This document shows, one piece after another, positions 18,931-29,245 of a stretch of 64,000 nt of DNA. The position numbers and the translations under genes were made by a program. Position 1 is the first letter of the stretch, and each line of letters opens with the position of its first letter. The notes below the pieces were generated by a model, which did no database searches, had not been told where the DNA came from, and saw only the letters and a list, made by a program, of their open reading frames with translations. The stretch spans positions 2,046,001 through 2,110,000 of the forward strand of contig NZ_OMPD01000014.1 of NCBI RefSeq assembly GCF_900312745.1, given 5' to 3'. Source of the DNA: Aquimarina sp. AU58. Its GTDB lineage: Bacteria > Bacteroidota > Bacteroidia > Flavobacteriales > Flavobacteriaceae.

Positions 18931-21336
18931 CTAATTACGTAACGGTTTTCCTTTTTTAAGCATATGCTCGATACGCTCAAGAGTCTTACGTTCTGTACAA
19001 AGTGACAAGAAAGCTTCACGTTCTAGATCCAATAAGTATTGTTCTGTAACCAATGTTGGTTCAGATAAATCTCCACCAGCCATTACATATCCTAGCTTAT
19101 TAGCTATTTTATGATCATGCTCAGAAATATATTTACTAGCTTCCATAGAATCGGTTCCTACTAAGAACATACCTAATGCTTGTTTCCCTAAGACTTTTAC
19201 ATCCTTACGTTTTACAGGTTGTGTATACCCTTGTTCTGCCATTAATTTTGCATGTGCTTTTGCTGTAGCAATCTGGCGATCTTTATTAATGACTACAATA
19301 TCTTTTCCTTTTTGAAGGATGTTGGTATCATATGCTTCATAAGCAGAAGTAGATACTTTGGCCATACCTATAGTTAAGAAATGTTCCTGTAGTACATTAA
19401 GTTCTACATCATTTTTCTTAAAAGTATCTGAGGCTCTTAATGCCATTTCTTTGGATCCACCACCACCGGGGATAACACCAACACCAAATTCTACAAGTCC
19501 TATATATGTTTCTGCAGCAGCAACTACTTTATCGGCATGCAAAGAAAGCTCACATCCTCCACCGAGCGTCATACCATGAGGAGCAGCAATTGTTGGGATT
19601 GCAGAATAACGCATGCGCATCATAGAATCCTGGAAGTATTTAATTGCCATATTAAGCTCATCATATTCTTGCTCAACAGCCATCATAAATATCATTCCGA
19701 TATTTGCACCTACAGAGAAATTTGCAGCCTGGTTACCAACAACCAATCCCTGGAAATCTTTTTCAGCAATATCGATAGCTTTGTTTAGTCCGGCTAGCAC
19801 ATCACCACCAATAGTGTTCATCTTACTTTGAAACTCTACATTTAGGATTCCATCACCAAGATCTTCTACTACGACTCCGCTATTTTTAAATACTTCTGAA
19901 GATTTACGAATATTATCCAGAATGATAAATGCATCTTGTCCTGGTACTTTTACCTGTTCTTTTTTAGGAATATCATAGAAAAATGTAGCTCCGTTATTTA
20001 CGGTATAAAAGGAAGTACTTCCTGATGCGATCATATCCAGTACCCATGAAGCAGGTTCATACCCTTCTGCACGCATCATTTCGATTCCTTTTTCTACTCC
20101 GACAGCATCCCAGATCTGAAAAGGACCATGTTCCCAGCCAAAACCAGCTTTCATTGCATCATCGATTTTATATAAATCGTCTGTAATTTCAGGAATACGA
20201 TTAGATACATATGCGAATAATGCAGATAAATTTTTACGATAAAATTCTCCAGCTTTATCTTTACCAGATATTAATACTTTAAAACGATCTACTACTTTAT
20301 CTATAGTTTTTGTCATTTCAAGAGTAGCAAAAGAGGCTCTTTTCTTTTCTCTATATTCTAAAGTATCTAAATCCAAAGACAGGATTTCTCTTTTCCCATC
20401 GGCACCAACATTCTTTTTATAAAATCCCTGTTTGGTTTTACTTCCTAACCATTTGTTTTCCATCATAGAGTTGATGAAATCCGGAAGTTTGAATAATTCA
20501 TGACGTTCGTCATCTGGGCAATTATCGGCAATACCATTAGCCACATGAACTAAGGTATCGAGACCTACCACATCTACTGTACGGAATGTAGCCGATTTTG
20601 GACGACCGATTACAGGACCAGTAAGTTTATCAACTTCTTCTATGGTTAATCCCATTTCTTTTACCATATGGAATAAACTCATAATACTAAAGATTCCTAT
20701 TCTATTACCAATAAAAGCAGGAGTGTCTTTTGCAACTACAGAAGTTTTTCCCAGGTATTGTTCCCCATAACCATTAAGGAAATCCAAAACTTCCTGAGAA
20801 GTATTTGGACCAGGAATGATTTCGAATAATTTAAGATAACGAGCAGGATTAAAGAAATGAGTTCCGCAGAAATGTTTTTGGAAATCTTCACTTCTTCCTT
20901 CACTCATAAAATGAATAGGAATACCAGAGGTATTAGAAGTAATTAATGTACCTGGTGTTCTGTGTTTTTCAAGATTCTCAAAAACTATTTTTTTGATATC
21001 TAATCTTTCTACAACAACTTCTATAATCCAATCTACATCTGCAACTTTTGTGATATCATCTTCCAGATTTCCTGTAGTGATTCGATTTGCAAATTTTTGA
21101 TGGTATATAGGAGAGGGTTTAGATTTAAGAGCAGCAGTAAGTGAATCATTTACTAATCGATTACGCACCACTTTGTTGTCAAGAGTAAGGCCTTTCGCTT
21201 TTTCTTTGTCGTTAAGTTCTCGAGGTACTATATCTAGTAATAGTACTTCGATGCCAATATTAGCGAAATGACATGCAATACCGGATCCCATGATTCCTGA
21301 ACCGATAACTGCAACTTTTTTAATGATTCTTTTCAT
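18931..21336 (-). CDS. fadN: 3-hydroxyacyl-CoA dehydrogenase / enoyl-CoA hydratase (FadN-like)
   Basis: 801 residues. The N-terminal NAD-binding dehydrogenase (VAVIGSGIMGSGIACHF at 9-25; FCGTHFFNPARYLKLFEII) comes first and the crotonase-type hydratase last (PHGMTLGGGCELSLHAD near 587; GVGVIPGGGGSKEM near 624). This order is the reverse of E. coli FadB and the same as Bacillus FadN, as is the downstream order fadA-fadE. The protein does the second and third steps of beta-oxidation. It begins 17 bases after the MarR gene, so the regulator leads the operon. Confidence 0.95.
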   Translation of the reverse strand: MKRIIKKVAVIGSGIMGSGIACHFANIGIEVLLLDIVPRELNDKEKAKGLTLDNKVVRNRLVNDSLTAALKSKPSPIYHQKFANRITTGNLEDDITKVADVDWIIEVVVERLDIKKIVFENLEKHRTPGTLITSNTSGIPIHFMSEGRSEDFQKHFCGTHFFNPARYLKLFEIIPGPNTSQEVLDFLNGYGEQYLGKTSVVAKDTPAFIGNRIGIFSIMSLFHMVKEMGLTIEEVDKLTGPVIGRPKSATFRTVDVVGLDTLVHVANGIADNCPDDERHELFKLPDFINSMMENKWLGSKTKQGFYKKNVGADGKREILSLDLDTLEYREKKRASFATLEMTKTIDKVVDRFKVLISGKDKAGEFYRKNLSALFAYVSNRIPEITDDLYKIDDAMKAGFGWEHGPFQIWDAVGVEKGIEMMRAEGYEPASWVLDMIASGSTSFYTVNNGATFFYDIPKKEQVKVPGQDAFIILDNIRKSSEVFKNSGVVVEDLGDGILNVEFQSKMNTIGGDVLAGLNKAIDIAEKDFQGLVVGNQAANFSVGANIGMIFMMAVEQEYDELNMAIKYFQDSMMRMRYSAIPTIAAPHGMTLGGGCELSLHADKVVAAAETYIGLVEFGVGVIPGGGGSKEMALRASDTFKKNDVELNVLQEHFLTIGMAKVSTSAYEAYDTNILQKGKDIVVINKDRQIATAKAHAKLMAEQGYTQPVKRKDVKVLGKQALGMFLVGTDSMEASKYISEHDHKIANKLGYVMAGGDLSEPTLVTEQYLLDLEREAFLSLCTERKTLERIEHMLKKGKPLRN

Positions 21337-21353
21337 TTTTTAACTTCGAGTTG

Positions 21354-21809
21354 TTAAGGTTTTACAGATTCTTGTTTTGAGTAAATTTTTTTAGATGATA
21401 TCAGATCATTTATGGTTTGAAACACCTCTAAGAAAATGTCTAACTTCTCTTGTGGGACATGTTTTCTTACCATAGTATCAAAAGTAAAAACGACTTCTTT
21501 AGAGAAATTTCTCATTTCTACGCCAAATGGAGTGAGGTAGATCAATACACCGCGTCCGTCCTGAGGATTTTTCTTTCTGAAAATCAATCCTTTTTCTTCC
21601 ATGGTTTTCAAAGTGCGTGATAAACTTGTAGCTTCCATTCCCATTTTGGGACCTAGTGAAGTAGAAGGTGTACCGCTTTCTGGGTCTATGCTTAGTAATG
21701 CAAATCCAGTAGCCATTGTACTTCCTTTTTTACTGGCTTCTTCATTATACATCTTAGCGACCGCCATCCAGGTGGCTCTAAGTGCATAATCGATTGTCTT
21801 TTCTCTCAT
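21354..21809 (-). CDS. MarR-family repressor of the fad operon
   Basis: 151 residues with the MarR winged helix: LGPKMGMEATSLSRTLKTMEEKGLIFRK as recognition helix and DGRGVLIYLTPFG as wing. It is the first gene of the fadN-fadA-fadE operon. A 24-base perfect palindrome lies 35 bases upstream of its start, and a copy with the same 15-base centre lies upstream of fadD. I infer an acyl-CoA- or fatty-acid-responsive repressor of both units, in the place that FadR (a TetR protein) has in Bacillus. Confidence 0.9.
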   Translation of the reverse strand: MREKTIDYALRATWMAVAKMYNEEASKKGSTMATGFALLSIDPESGTPSTSLGPKMGMEATSLSRTLKTMEEKGLIFRKKNPQDGRGVLIYLTPFGVEMRNFSKEVVFTFDTMVRKHVPQEKLDIFLEVFQTINDLISSKKIYSKQESVKP

Positions 21810-21843
21810 TCAAAAAAATTATTATAAATGTAAAGGTAAGGAA

Positions 21844-21867
21844 ATTTATTATGCGTGCATAATAAAT
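21844..21867. promoter_or_regulatory. Palindromic operator upstream of marR-fadN operon
   Basis: A perfect inverted repeat, ATTTATTATGC-GT-GCATAATAAAT, has 11-base arms and a 2-base centre. Its size and symmetry suit a MarR dimer. The central 15 bases TATTATGCGTGCATA recur upstream of fadD. Confidence 0.8.
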
Positions 21868-21920
21868 AAAGTAAAAAATTGAGAAAAGTTGATGTAATTT
21901 ACACTTTTTTGTTGAATTAA

Positions 21921-21950
21921 TAAAAAAACTCCCCATAAAATGAGGAGTTT
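21921..21950 (-). terminator. Terminator after fadD
   Basis: On the minus strand AAACTCC pairs with GGAGTTT and is followed by seven T. It separates fadD from the marR operon, so the latter needs its own promoter. Confidence 0.8.
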
Positions 21951-22004
21951 ACTGATTAACAGTTAAAGCTTACATATGTTTTGCGTTGTAATCAGTTAAT
22001 TGAA

Positions 22005-23777
22005 TTAGCCATAAATTTTAGAATAAAGATCTTTGTATTTTTCTTTTATTACTTTTCTTTTTAATTTCATAGTAGGAGTGAGGTGACCCGCATCAATACT
22101 CCATTCATCTGCTGTAAGTTCGAATCGTTTCACACGCTCCCATTTTCCGAACTTTTTATTATGCTCGTCGACTTCTTCTTGGTAACGATCAATAATTGTT
22201 TGATTTTTAAGAGCTTCTGACATAGAGTTGCCTATTTGTATGCCTTTACGCTCTGCCCACTCTTTTAAAAACTCGAAGTTAGGTTGTATAAATGCTGCAG
22301 GCATCTTTTCTCCTTCACCAATTACCATTATTTGCTCGATAAAACGAGATTGTTTCATGGCATTTTCTATTAATTGCGGAGCGACATATTTACCTCCAGA
22401 AGTTTTAAACATTTCTTTTTTACGATCGGTAATACGCAAAAAACCATCACTATCAACTTCGCCAATATCTCCGGTATGGAAATATCCATTTTTTAATACC
22501 TCTTTGGTTTTTTCTTCATCTTTATAATATCCTAACATTACTTGAGGACCTTTTACCAAAATCTCCCCATCTTCTGCTATTTTTACTTCGGTATCAGGGA
22601 TCATTCTTCCTACAGTGCCTATTTTCATTCCTCTGTTTCCTGTTTCATTTACAGAGATTACTGGTGACGTTTCGGTAAGACCATATCCTTCCATAACTCC
22701 CATCCCTGCCGCATTAAATATTCGTGCAAGTCTTGGTTGTAGTGCAGCACTACCAGAAGCAATTAATTTTAAATTACCTCCCAGAGCTTCTTGCCATTTA
22801 CTAAAAATAAGTTTTCGGGCGAGACCTAATTTTTTCTCATACCACCAGCCATTTGCTCCGTAAGGTTCGTATTTTAACCCCAGATCTACTGCCCAAAAGA
22901 ATAATTTCTTTTTAATACCTGTGAGATCAGCTCCTTTTGCAATGATTTTGTCATATACTTTTTCTAGTAATCTTGGTACTGCAGTCATAACCTCGGGTCT
23001 AACTTCCTTTAGATTATCACTAATAGTTTCTAAAGATTCTGCAAAATATATACCTACACCACGATATTGATATAAATACATTAACATTCTTTCGTAAATA
23101 TGACATACGGGAAGAAAACTTAGAGCTTTTGTTTCTCCATCTACGATAGGGAACCGAGTAGAACTATTTATAGAATTGCTCACTACATTTTTATGACTTA
23201 GCATAACACCTTTAGGCCTTCCTGTGGTTCCTGAAGTATATATTAAGGTAGCAAGATCATCTTCTTTTACAGAAGCCATAATTTCTTCTACTTCAGATTG
23301 GTTACTATCGTCTTTACCTAACTCGAGAATTTCATTCCAACTTTTACAACCTGAAATATCATTATAAGAATAAACTTCTTTTAATGAAGGTACATTTGCC
23401 TTAATGTTTTTAACTTTCTGAAATACTTCTTCGTCAGAAACAAAACAGTACGTTGCTTCAGAATGATTTAAAACATATTCATAATCTTCTTGAGAAATTG
23501 TGGGATAAATAGGAACATCCTGTGCTCCAATTTGAAGGACACCAATGTCAGTGATATTCCATTCTGTTCTGTTATTAGAAGATATAATTGCTATTTTATC
23601 ATTAGGTTTTACTCCTAATCGTAACAAACCACGGCTAATTTGATTTGCTTTTTCTACATATTCCTTAGTAGAAGTGGCAATCCATTCACCATTATATTTA
23701 GTTATTAAAGCCTTGTCTAAATTAAATTTTTCTAATTGATAATGTGGGAAATCAAATAATCTCGTAATTTTCGTCAT
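22005..23777 (-). CDS. fadD: Long-chain fatty acid--CoA ligase (AMP-binding)
   Basis: 590 residues of the adenylate-forming family. The P-loop-like motif TLIYTSGTTGRPKGVMLSH is near residue 180, GYGLTETSPVISVN follows, then YFHTGDIGEVDSDGFLRITDRKKEMFKTS, and the catalytic lysine region is near the C-terminus. It activates fatty acids to acyl-CoA for the fadN-A-E pathway next door. The terminator after its stop and the operator in front of it show it to be a separate unit of the same regulon. Confidence 0.95.
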   Translation of the reverse strand: MTKITRLFDFPHYQLEKFNLDKALITKYNGEWIATSTKEYVEKANQISRGLLRLGVKPNDKIAIISSNNRTEWNITDIGVLQIGAQDVPIYPTISQEDYEYVLNHSEATYCFVSDEEVFQKVKNIKANVPSLKEVYSYNDISGCKSWNEILELGKDDSNQSEVEEIMASVKEDDLATLIYTSGTTGRPKGVMLSHKNVVSNSINSSTRFPIVDGETKALSFLPVCHIYERMLMYLYQYRGVGIYFAESLETISDNLKEVRPEVMTAVPRLLEKVYDKIIAKGADLTGIKKKLFFWAVDLGLKYEPYGANGWWYEKKLGLARKLIFSKWQEALGGNLKLIASGSAALQPRLARIFNAAGMGVMEGYGLTETSPVISVNETGNRGMKIGTVGRMIPDTEVKIAEDGEILVKGPQVMLGYYKDEEKTKEVLKNGYFHTGDIGEVDSDGFLRITDRKKEMFKTSGGKYVAPQLIENAMKQSRFIEQIMVIGEGEKMPAAFIQPNFEFLKEWAERKGIQIGNSMSEALKNQTIIDRYQEEVDEHNKKFGKWERVKRFELTADEWSIDAGHLTPTMKLKRKVIKEKYKDLYSKIYG

Positions 23778-24079
23778 AAGTTGTTTAAAAATAATTTTTG
23801 TAGCCTTCTAAAGCTCTTTTTAGATGGTTGTCTTTAAGGTAATTGGGTAACTAAATTTACAGATATACATATTAGAATACATCATTACCTAAGAACTTAA
23901 AAGAACTATTATGCGTGCATAGTTTCGCAAATTATAAAAAATCTTATAATACACAACTCTAAGATATAAAAAAAAGGAACTGTAATTTGTTAACTCCTCA
24001 ATATTTTATCGTTTTTAATGAAATATTTATTGTTTAATGGCTTAAAAACGGTATTAACAAAATTTACAGAAGAACAAAT
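23778..24079. other. Intergenic region upstream of fadD
   Basis: About 300 bases between fadD and the hydrolase gene. It holds the second MarR-type operator (23904-23927) and otherwise AT-rich sequence with no ORF or clear promoter box. Confidence 0.6.
23904..23927. promoter_or_regulatory. Second copy of the MarR-type operator, upstream of fadD
   Basis: AACTATTATGCGTGCATAGTTT shares the 15-base core TATTATGCGTGCATA with the perfect palindrome in front of marR. The outer arms are less symmetrical. It lies about 130 bases before the fadD start. Confidence 0.75.
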
Positions 24080-24637
24080 TTAATGCCTCATTAGATCATT
24101 TTTTATACACTCAAAATTCTTAACTTCTATTTTTCCATTGGTTGGAATCATATTTTGCCAAACCCAATTATAATGCTCAATTACTTTTTTGGCTTCTAAG
24201 TGAGGTCTGTCTCCTGTGGTATGACCATCTTCTATCACGGTTATGTTATAGTCCTTTGTTAAAGCGGATTGAACAGTTGATGCTACACAAAAATCAGTTG
24301 CACAACCTGTAATAAATAACTCATCGATATTTAAGTCGTTTAGTTTTGATTGTAGCTTTGATTTATAAAATATATCATTTGCATACTTATCTATAAAAAC
24401 GTCTGTTGCTTTTACTTTTAAGTCGTCTAGTAACTCCCACTCTGTTGTATTTGGTACAAATTCATTTGTTTTTGTACCATCATGTTGAATAAAAAATACT
24501 GAAAAATCAGAGGCTCTAAATAGTTGCGCAAGTATATTAATCCTACTTACAACTCCTTTTGTATCATATCGTGGAGTTTTAGAAGTAAAAGATCCCTTTT
24601 GCATGTCAATTATTAAGAGTGCTTTTCTGTTTTTCAT
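24080..24637 (-). CDS. Isochorismatase-family cysteine hydrolase
   Basis: 185 residues. The family core is present: ALLIIDMQKGSF with the catalytic Asp near 11, KYANDIFYKSKL with a lysine near 84, and the nucleophile cysteine in ITGCATDFCVASTVQSAL near 118. The family includes nicotinamidases and related amide hydrolases; the exact substrate is not evident. Its start codon overlaps the purL stop (ATGA), so it is translated with purL, but a purine role is not proven. Confidence 0.88.
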   Translation of the reverse strand: MKNRKALLIIDMQKGSFTSKTPRYDTKGVVSRINILAQLFRASDFSVFFIQHDGTKTNEFVPNTTEWELLDDLKVKATDVFIDKYANDIFYKSKLQSKLNDLNIDELFITGCATDFCVASTVQSALTKDYNITVIEDGHTTGDRPHLEAKKVIEHYNWVWQNMIPTNGKIEVKNFECIKNDLMRH

Positions 24638-27600
24638 TCAGAAGCACTTTTCTCTAACCATTTTCGGGCATTTACAAAGGCTTCGATCCATGGGGACACT
24701 TCGTCATGTCTATCTTGTGGATAGTTAGCCCAGTTCCATTGAAAGATCGAACGTTCAATATGAGGCATCATAACCAAATGGCGACCAGTCTTATCTGTCA
24801 TCATAGCAGTATTATAATCTGACCCGTTAGGATTAGAGGGATATCCTTCATATCCATATTTTGCTACAATGTTATATTGATCTTCGGATAGAGGTAAATC
24901 AAATTTTCCTTCGCCATGAGAAATCCATACTCCTAGTGTACTTCCTGCCAAAGTAGATAGCATTACAGAGTTATTATCCTGTACTTTTACAGAAGTAAAA
25001 TTACTCTCATGCTTATGAGAATCATTATAGGTTAGTTTACCATGTTTTTTATGTTCTGGATTAATAACCTCTAGTTCCATAAATAACTGGCAACCGTTAC
25101 AAATACCTACAGATAAAGTGTCTTCTCTTTTGAAGAAGTTTTTTAAGGCTGTATTTGCTTTTTCGTTATATAAAAAGGCACCTGCCCACCCTTTGGCAGA
25201 TCCCAAAACATCACTATTAGAAAAACCTCCTACAGCTCCAATAAACTGAATATTTTCTAATGTTTCTCGACCAGATATCAAATCGGTCATATGCACATCC
25301 TTTACATCAAAACCAGCTAGATACATGGCATTTGCCATTTCACGTTCAGAATTACTTCCTTTTTCACGTATGATAGCTGCTTTTGGTCTTTTAAGCTCAC
25401 TAGAAATCACAGGTCGTTTACCATCAAAGTGTTTTGGAAAAGAATACTGTAATGGTTGGTTTGCATAGTTTTCAAGCCGATCTTTTGCTAAATCATTTGC
25501 AGTTTGTTTTTGATCTAACAAGAAAGAAGTTGTATACCAAGTATTTCTTAATTCTTCTATAGGAAGATCAAAGGAGTCATTTTGATTTTTTATACTTAAA
25601 GAAGCTTCTTCTTTTACCGTACCGATTTTGAAAAACTCAATATTGTTTTTAGAGAGTATAGATTCGATATCTGAATTTGAAGCACTCTGAAAAACGATTC
25701 CCGAATTTTCTGCAAACAATAATTTGATAGAATCAGATTCTCCAATTTTGGTAAAATCAAGCTCAGCTCCCAGGTTACGATCTGCAAAACATAACTCTAA
25801 TAATGTAGTAATTAGACCTCCGGAAGCAACATCATGACCTGCTACAATTTTATTTTCTTTAATAAGATCTTGAATTACATTAAAGGTTTTCTTAAAACAA
25901 GCAGCGTCCTTAATATTAGGTGCTTCATCACCAATTTTATTTAATATTTGTGCAAATGATGAACCGCCAAGCTGATGTTTATCATTAGACAGATTAATAT
26001 AATAGATAGCACCACTATTCTTTTGTAAAACAGGTTCAATAACTTTGGTAATATCATTACAATGTGCGGCTGCAGATATCACTACGGTTCCGGGAGCAAT
26101 AACTTCTTCATTTGCATATTTTTGCTTCATAGACAGTGAATCTTTACCCGTAGGTACATTGATTCCTAAATCAATTGCAAAATCTGAAATTGCTTTTACG
26201 GCTTTATATAATCTGGCATCTTCTCCTTCATTCTTACACGGCCACATCCAGTTTGCAGATAAAGAGATAGATTGCAAACCTTCATGAAGTGGTGCCCATA
26301 TGATATTAGTTAATGCTTCTGCAATAGAATTTTTACTACCAGCTTCTGGATCAATAAGCCCTGAGATAGGAGAGTGCCCAATGCTAGTTGCAATACCTTC
26401 TTTACCATTATAATCAAGAGCCATAACTCCACAATTATTTAAAGGCAATTGTAATGGTCCTGCACATTGCTGTTTTGCAACTTTTCCTCCTACACAGCGA
26501 TCTACTTTATTGGTTAACCAGTCTTTACAGGCAACAGCTTCTAATTGTAGTACCTGTTCGAGGTAGTTTTCAAAATTTTCTTTATTATAGGAAAGGTTAT
26601 CATATTTACGATCAATAGTCTTGTCGTTCATTATGGTTTTAGGAGAACTACCAAACATATCTTCTAATGCCAGATCCATTGGTGTATCTCCTTTGGTCTT
26701 GGATTGAAAGGTAAAACGGTGATCTCCGGTAACATCTCCTACTTCGTACATGGGTGATCGTTCACGCTCGGCAATACGTTGTAGTGTATCTATATTTTGT
26801 TGTCCGATAACTAATCCCATACGTTCCTGAGATTCATTACCGATAATTTCTTTTGCAGATAATGTAGGATCGCCTACAGGTAATTTATCCAAATCGATTT
26901 TTCCTCCGGTTTCTTCTACCAATTCAGAAAGGCAATTAAGGTGTCCTCCTGCACCATGATCATGTATTGATACAATTGTATTTTCTTCACTTTCTACCAT
27001 ACCTCTAATTGCATTAGAGGCACGTTTTTGCATTTCTGGATTAGAACGTTGTATGGCATTTAATTCGATACCGCTACTAAATTCTCCTGTGTCTGCAGAG
27101 GATACGGCTGCACCTCCCATACCAATCCGATAATTTTCTCCTCCCAGGATTACAATTTTATCTCCTTTTTCTGGAGTGGCTTTGATAGCTTGTTCGGCTT
27201 TACCATATCCAATCCCACCTGCCTGCATGATTACTTTGTCGAAACCAAGTTTACGGGGTGTCATATTGAGCTTGTCGAAATGTTCTTCATGCTCAAAAGT
27301 AAGTACAGACCCTGTAATTAGAGGCTGGCCAAATTTATTTCCAAAATCAGAAGCTCCGTTAGAAGCTTTTATTAAAATATCCATTGGGGTTTGGTATAGC
27401 CAATCTCTTTCTTTCATGGCATGTTCCCATGGGCGATTATCTTGTAATCGCGAATAAGAGGTCATATATACTGCAGTTCCGGCAAGAGGTAAAGATCCTT
27501 TTCCTCCGGCAAGACGATCCCTGATTTCTCCTCCAGATCCTGTTGCGGCTCCATTAAATGGTTCTACAGTAGTAGGGAAATTATGCGTTTCTGCTTTAAG

Positions 27601-28329
27601 CGAAATCACACTATTAAATTCGGTTTCCTGATAAAAATCAGGCTTATCGGCAGTTTTTGGAGCAAACTGAGTAACTTTTGGCCCTTTTATAAAGGCTACA
27701 TTATCTTTATAAGCAGAAACAATATCGTTTGGATGTGTCTCTGATGTTTTTTTGATGAGTTTAAAAAGTGAAGTAGGTTGTTCTTCTCCATCAATCACAA
27801 AGGTCCCGTTAAATATTTTATGACGACAGTGTTCAGAATTTACTTGCGAAAACCCAAAAACTTCTGAGTCTGTAAGTTGTCTCCCTATTTTTTTACTCAC
27901 TCCTTCGAGGTATTCAACCTCGTCATCACTAAGCGCTAAACCTTCAGCAATATTATAAGCAGCAATGTCATCGATTTCTATAATCGATTCTGGTTCTATA
28001 TCTATGGTATAGATATCCTGATCTAATTTGCTGTATTTTTGAGAGAGCATAGGATCAAAATCGGCATAATCTTTTGTAACACTATTAAATTCTTCTATTC
28101 GTATAATTCCTTCTATACCCATATTCTGAGTGATCTCTACGGCATTGGTACTCCACGGAGTAATCATTGCGGCACGAGGACCAACAAAAAAAGCGTCAAT
28201 AGACGCCGCAGATAGTTGAGGTTGGTTGCCAAATAACCATGTTAATTTTTTTATGGTTTCAGGGGAGATTTCATTGGCTGTTTGAACTGCAAATACTTTC
28301 TCGTTTTGGTTTCCGAAGAAATGAATCAT
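24634..28329 (-). CDS. purL: Phosphoribosylformylglycinamidine synthase (large, single-chain type)
   Basis: 1231 residues, the fused form. The N-terminal and linker region has EHCRHKIFNGTF, two AIRS halves follow (AETHNFPTTVEPFNGAATGS; VSIHDHGAGGHLN; NVPTGKDSLSMKQK), and a C-terminal class I glutaminase begins near residue 980. The glutaminase nucleophile lies in SVGICNGCQLFMEL near 1076 and the His-Glu pair in MMPHIERSIF near 1190. It converts FGAR plus glutamine to FGAM in purine synthesis. A TAAATTTG element (28364-28371, minus strand) about 35 bases upstream is a likely -7 box. Confidence 0.97.
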   Translation of the reverse strand: MIHFFGNQNEKVFAVQTANEISPETIKKLTWLFGNQPQLSAASIDAFFVGPRAAMITPWSTNAVEITQNMGIEGIIRIEEFNSVTKDYADFDPMLSQKYSKLDQDIYTIDIEPESIIEIDDIAAYNIAEGLALSDDEVEYLEGVSKKIGRQLTDSEVFGFSQVNSEHCRHKIFNGTFVIDGEEQPTSLFKLIKKTSETHPNDIVSAYKDNVAFIKGPKVTQFAPKTADKPDFYQETEFNSVISLKAETHNFPTTVEPFNGAATGSGGEIRDRLAGGKGSLPLAGTAVYMTSYSRLQDNRPWEHAMKERDWLYQTPMDILIKASNGASDFGNKFGQPLITGSVLTFEHEEHFDKLNMTPRKLGFDKVIMQAGGIGYGKAEQAIKATPEKGDKIVILGGENYRIGMGGAAVSSADTGEFSSGIELNAIQRSNPEMQKRASNAIRGMVESEENTIVSIHDHGAGGHLNCLSELVEETGGKIDLDKLPVGDPTLSAKEIIGNESQERMGLVIGQQNIDTLQRIAERERSPMYEVGDVTGDHRFTFQSKTKGDTPMDLALEDMFGSSPKTIMNDKTIDRKYDNLSYNKENFENYLEQVLQLEAVACKDWLTNKVDRCVGGKVAKQQCAGPLQLPLNNCGVMALDYNGKEGIATSIGHSPISGLIDPEAGSKNSIAEALTNIIWAPLHEGLQSISLSANWMWPCKNEGEDARLYKAVKAISDFAIDLGINVPTGKDSLSMKQKYANEEVIAPGTVVISAAAHCNDITKVIEPVLQKNSGAIYYINLSNDKHQLGGSSFAQILNKIGDEAPNIKDAACFKKTFNVIQDLIKENKIVAGHDVASGGLITTLLELCFADRNLGAELDFTKIGESDSIKLLFAENSGIVFQSASNSDIESILSKNNIEFFKIGTVKEEASLSIKNQNDSFDLPIEELRNTWYTTSFLLDQKQTANDLAKDRLENYANQPLQYSFPKHFDGKRPVISSELKRPKAAIIREKGSNSEREMANAMYLAGFDVKDVHMTDLISGRETLENIQFIGAVGGFSNSDVLGSAKGWAGAFLYNEKANTALKNFFKREDTLSVGICNGCQLFMELEVINPEHKKHGKLTYNDSHKHESNFTSVKVQDNNSVMLSTLAGSTLGVWISHGEGKFDLPLSEDQYNIVAKYGYEGYPSNPNGSDYNTAMMTDKTGRHLVMMPHIERSIFQWNWANYPQDRHDEVSPWIEAFVNARKWLEKSASE

Positions 28330-28498
28330 ACTTCGATTATTTGTGTTGATTTTTATTAAGCTGCAAATTTACTACTTTCTTACTAAAATTTGATAAAAAA
28401 CTAAGATAGAATCCCTGAGTTATTCACCGAATTTTGAACAATTATGATATGATAAAATAAATCAGGTGAATTTTGTTACATCGAACTCACTTTATTTA

Positions 28499-28777
28499 CT
28501 ATCTTTTATCTTCCTTTATTGATGCTCGATATTTTTTTACAACCTGAATATCTTTAGTAACCGAATCATAATCAATATTAGGATGTTTTATAGCATTATC
28601 AATATTGATTCCTTTAATTGTCGTTATTTGAACTTGTCTTCCATCTTTATAATAATTAAGAGTGGTGATGATTTCATACTTTTCGTTGTTTTTTTGAATA
28701 TGTTTTGTTTCATCAAGCGTATTACAGGATGATAATGCTAAAACTGTTGCAATCAGAATTATGATTATTTTTTTCAT
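28499..28777 (-). CDS. Small lipoprotein of unknown function
   Basis: 92 residues with a clear lipoprotein signal peptide (IILIATVLALSSC). The mature part is charged and has no motif I recognise. It stands alone between purL and a pair of small membrane proteins. Function unknown. Confidence 0.75.
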   Translation of the reverse strand: MKKIIIILIATVLALSSCNTLDETKHIQKNNEKYEIITTLNYYKDGRQVQITTIKGINIDNAIKHPNIDYDSVTKDIQVVKKYRASIKEDKR

Positions 28778-28825
28778 TATTGTATCTAGTTTAGAATTCT
28801 CTACATCATCTTTATAATAACCTAC

Positions 28826-29236
28826 TTACGATGATTTTGCTCTATTTAGTTTTACATATTCTTTTAATTCTTCAATAAAAAAACCGAAATCTTCTTTGGT
28901 AAGCAGTCTAAAAGGAATTTTTATAGTTTGTTCAACGTTTTTAGAATCTGTAAAGGAGATAAATACATTTTTTGTGTTTTTTTGTAATTTGGTAATCTGA
29001 TTGTGTTTAATGAATTTTTTGGAACCAAGTGGTCCAAATTTTAATTCCAAATATTCTGGATAGAATTTTATCGGTTGCAAATTGTATTGTAAGATTCCGG
29101 CGATTACCGAGAATGTTGCCGATCCAAGAAAAAAATCATAAGGTATAATTAAATATGAGATTACTTTTACAGCAGCCAAAAGAAAAAATTGATAGGCTAA
29201 TTTTGGGTTGATATCGTATGTTGTAGTAGGTTTCAT
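28826..29236 (-). CDS. Membrane protein with PH-like tail, unknown function
   Basis: 136 residues. Two hydrophobic segments at about 14-50 (FFLLAAVKVISYLIIPYDF; FSVIAGILQY) are followed by a soluble part, KFYPEYLELKFGPLGSKKFIKH and QTIKIPFRLLTKEDFGFFIEEL. This is the layout of small bacterial membrane proteins with a PH-type beta domain, but the match is only by eye. It is 9 bases from the next small membrane gene and probably co-transcribed with it. Confidence 0.7.
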   Translation of the reverse strand: MKPTTTYDINPKLAYQFFLLAAVKVISYLIIPYDFFLGSATFSVIAGILQYNLQPIKFYPEYLELKFGPLGSKKFIKHNQITKLQKNTKNVFISFTDSKNVEQTIKIPFRLLTKEDFGFFIEELKEYVKLNRAKSS

Positions 29237-29245
29237 AATTTTAAA

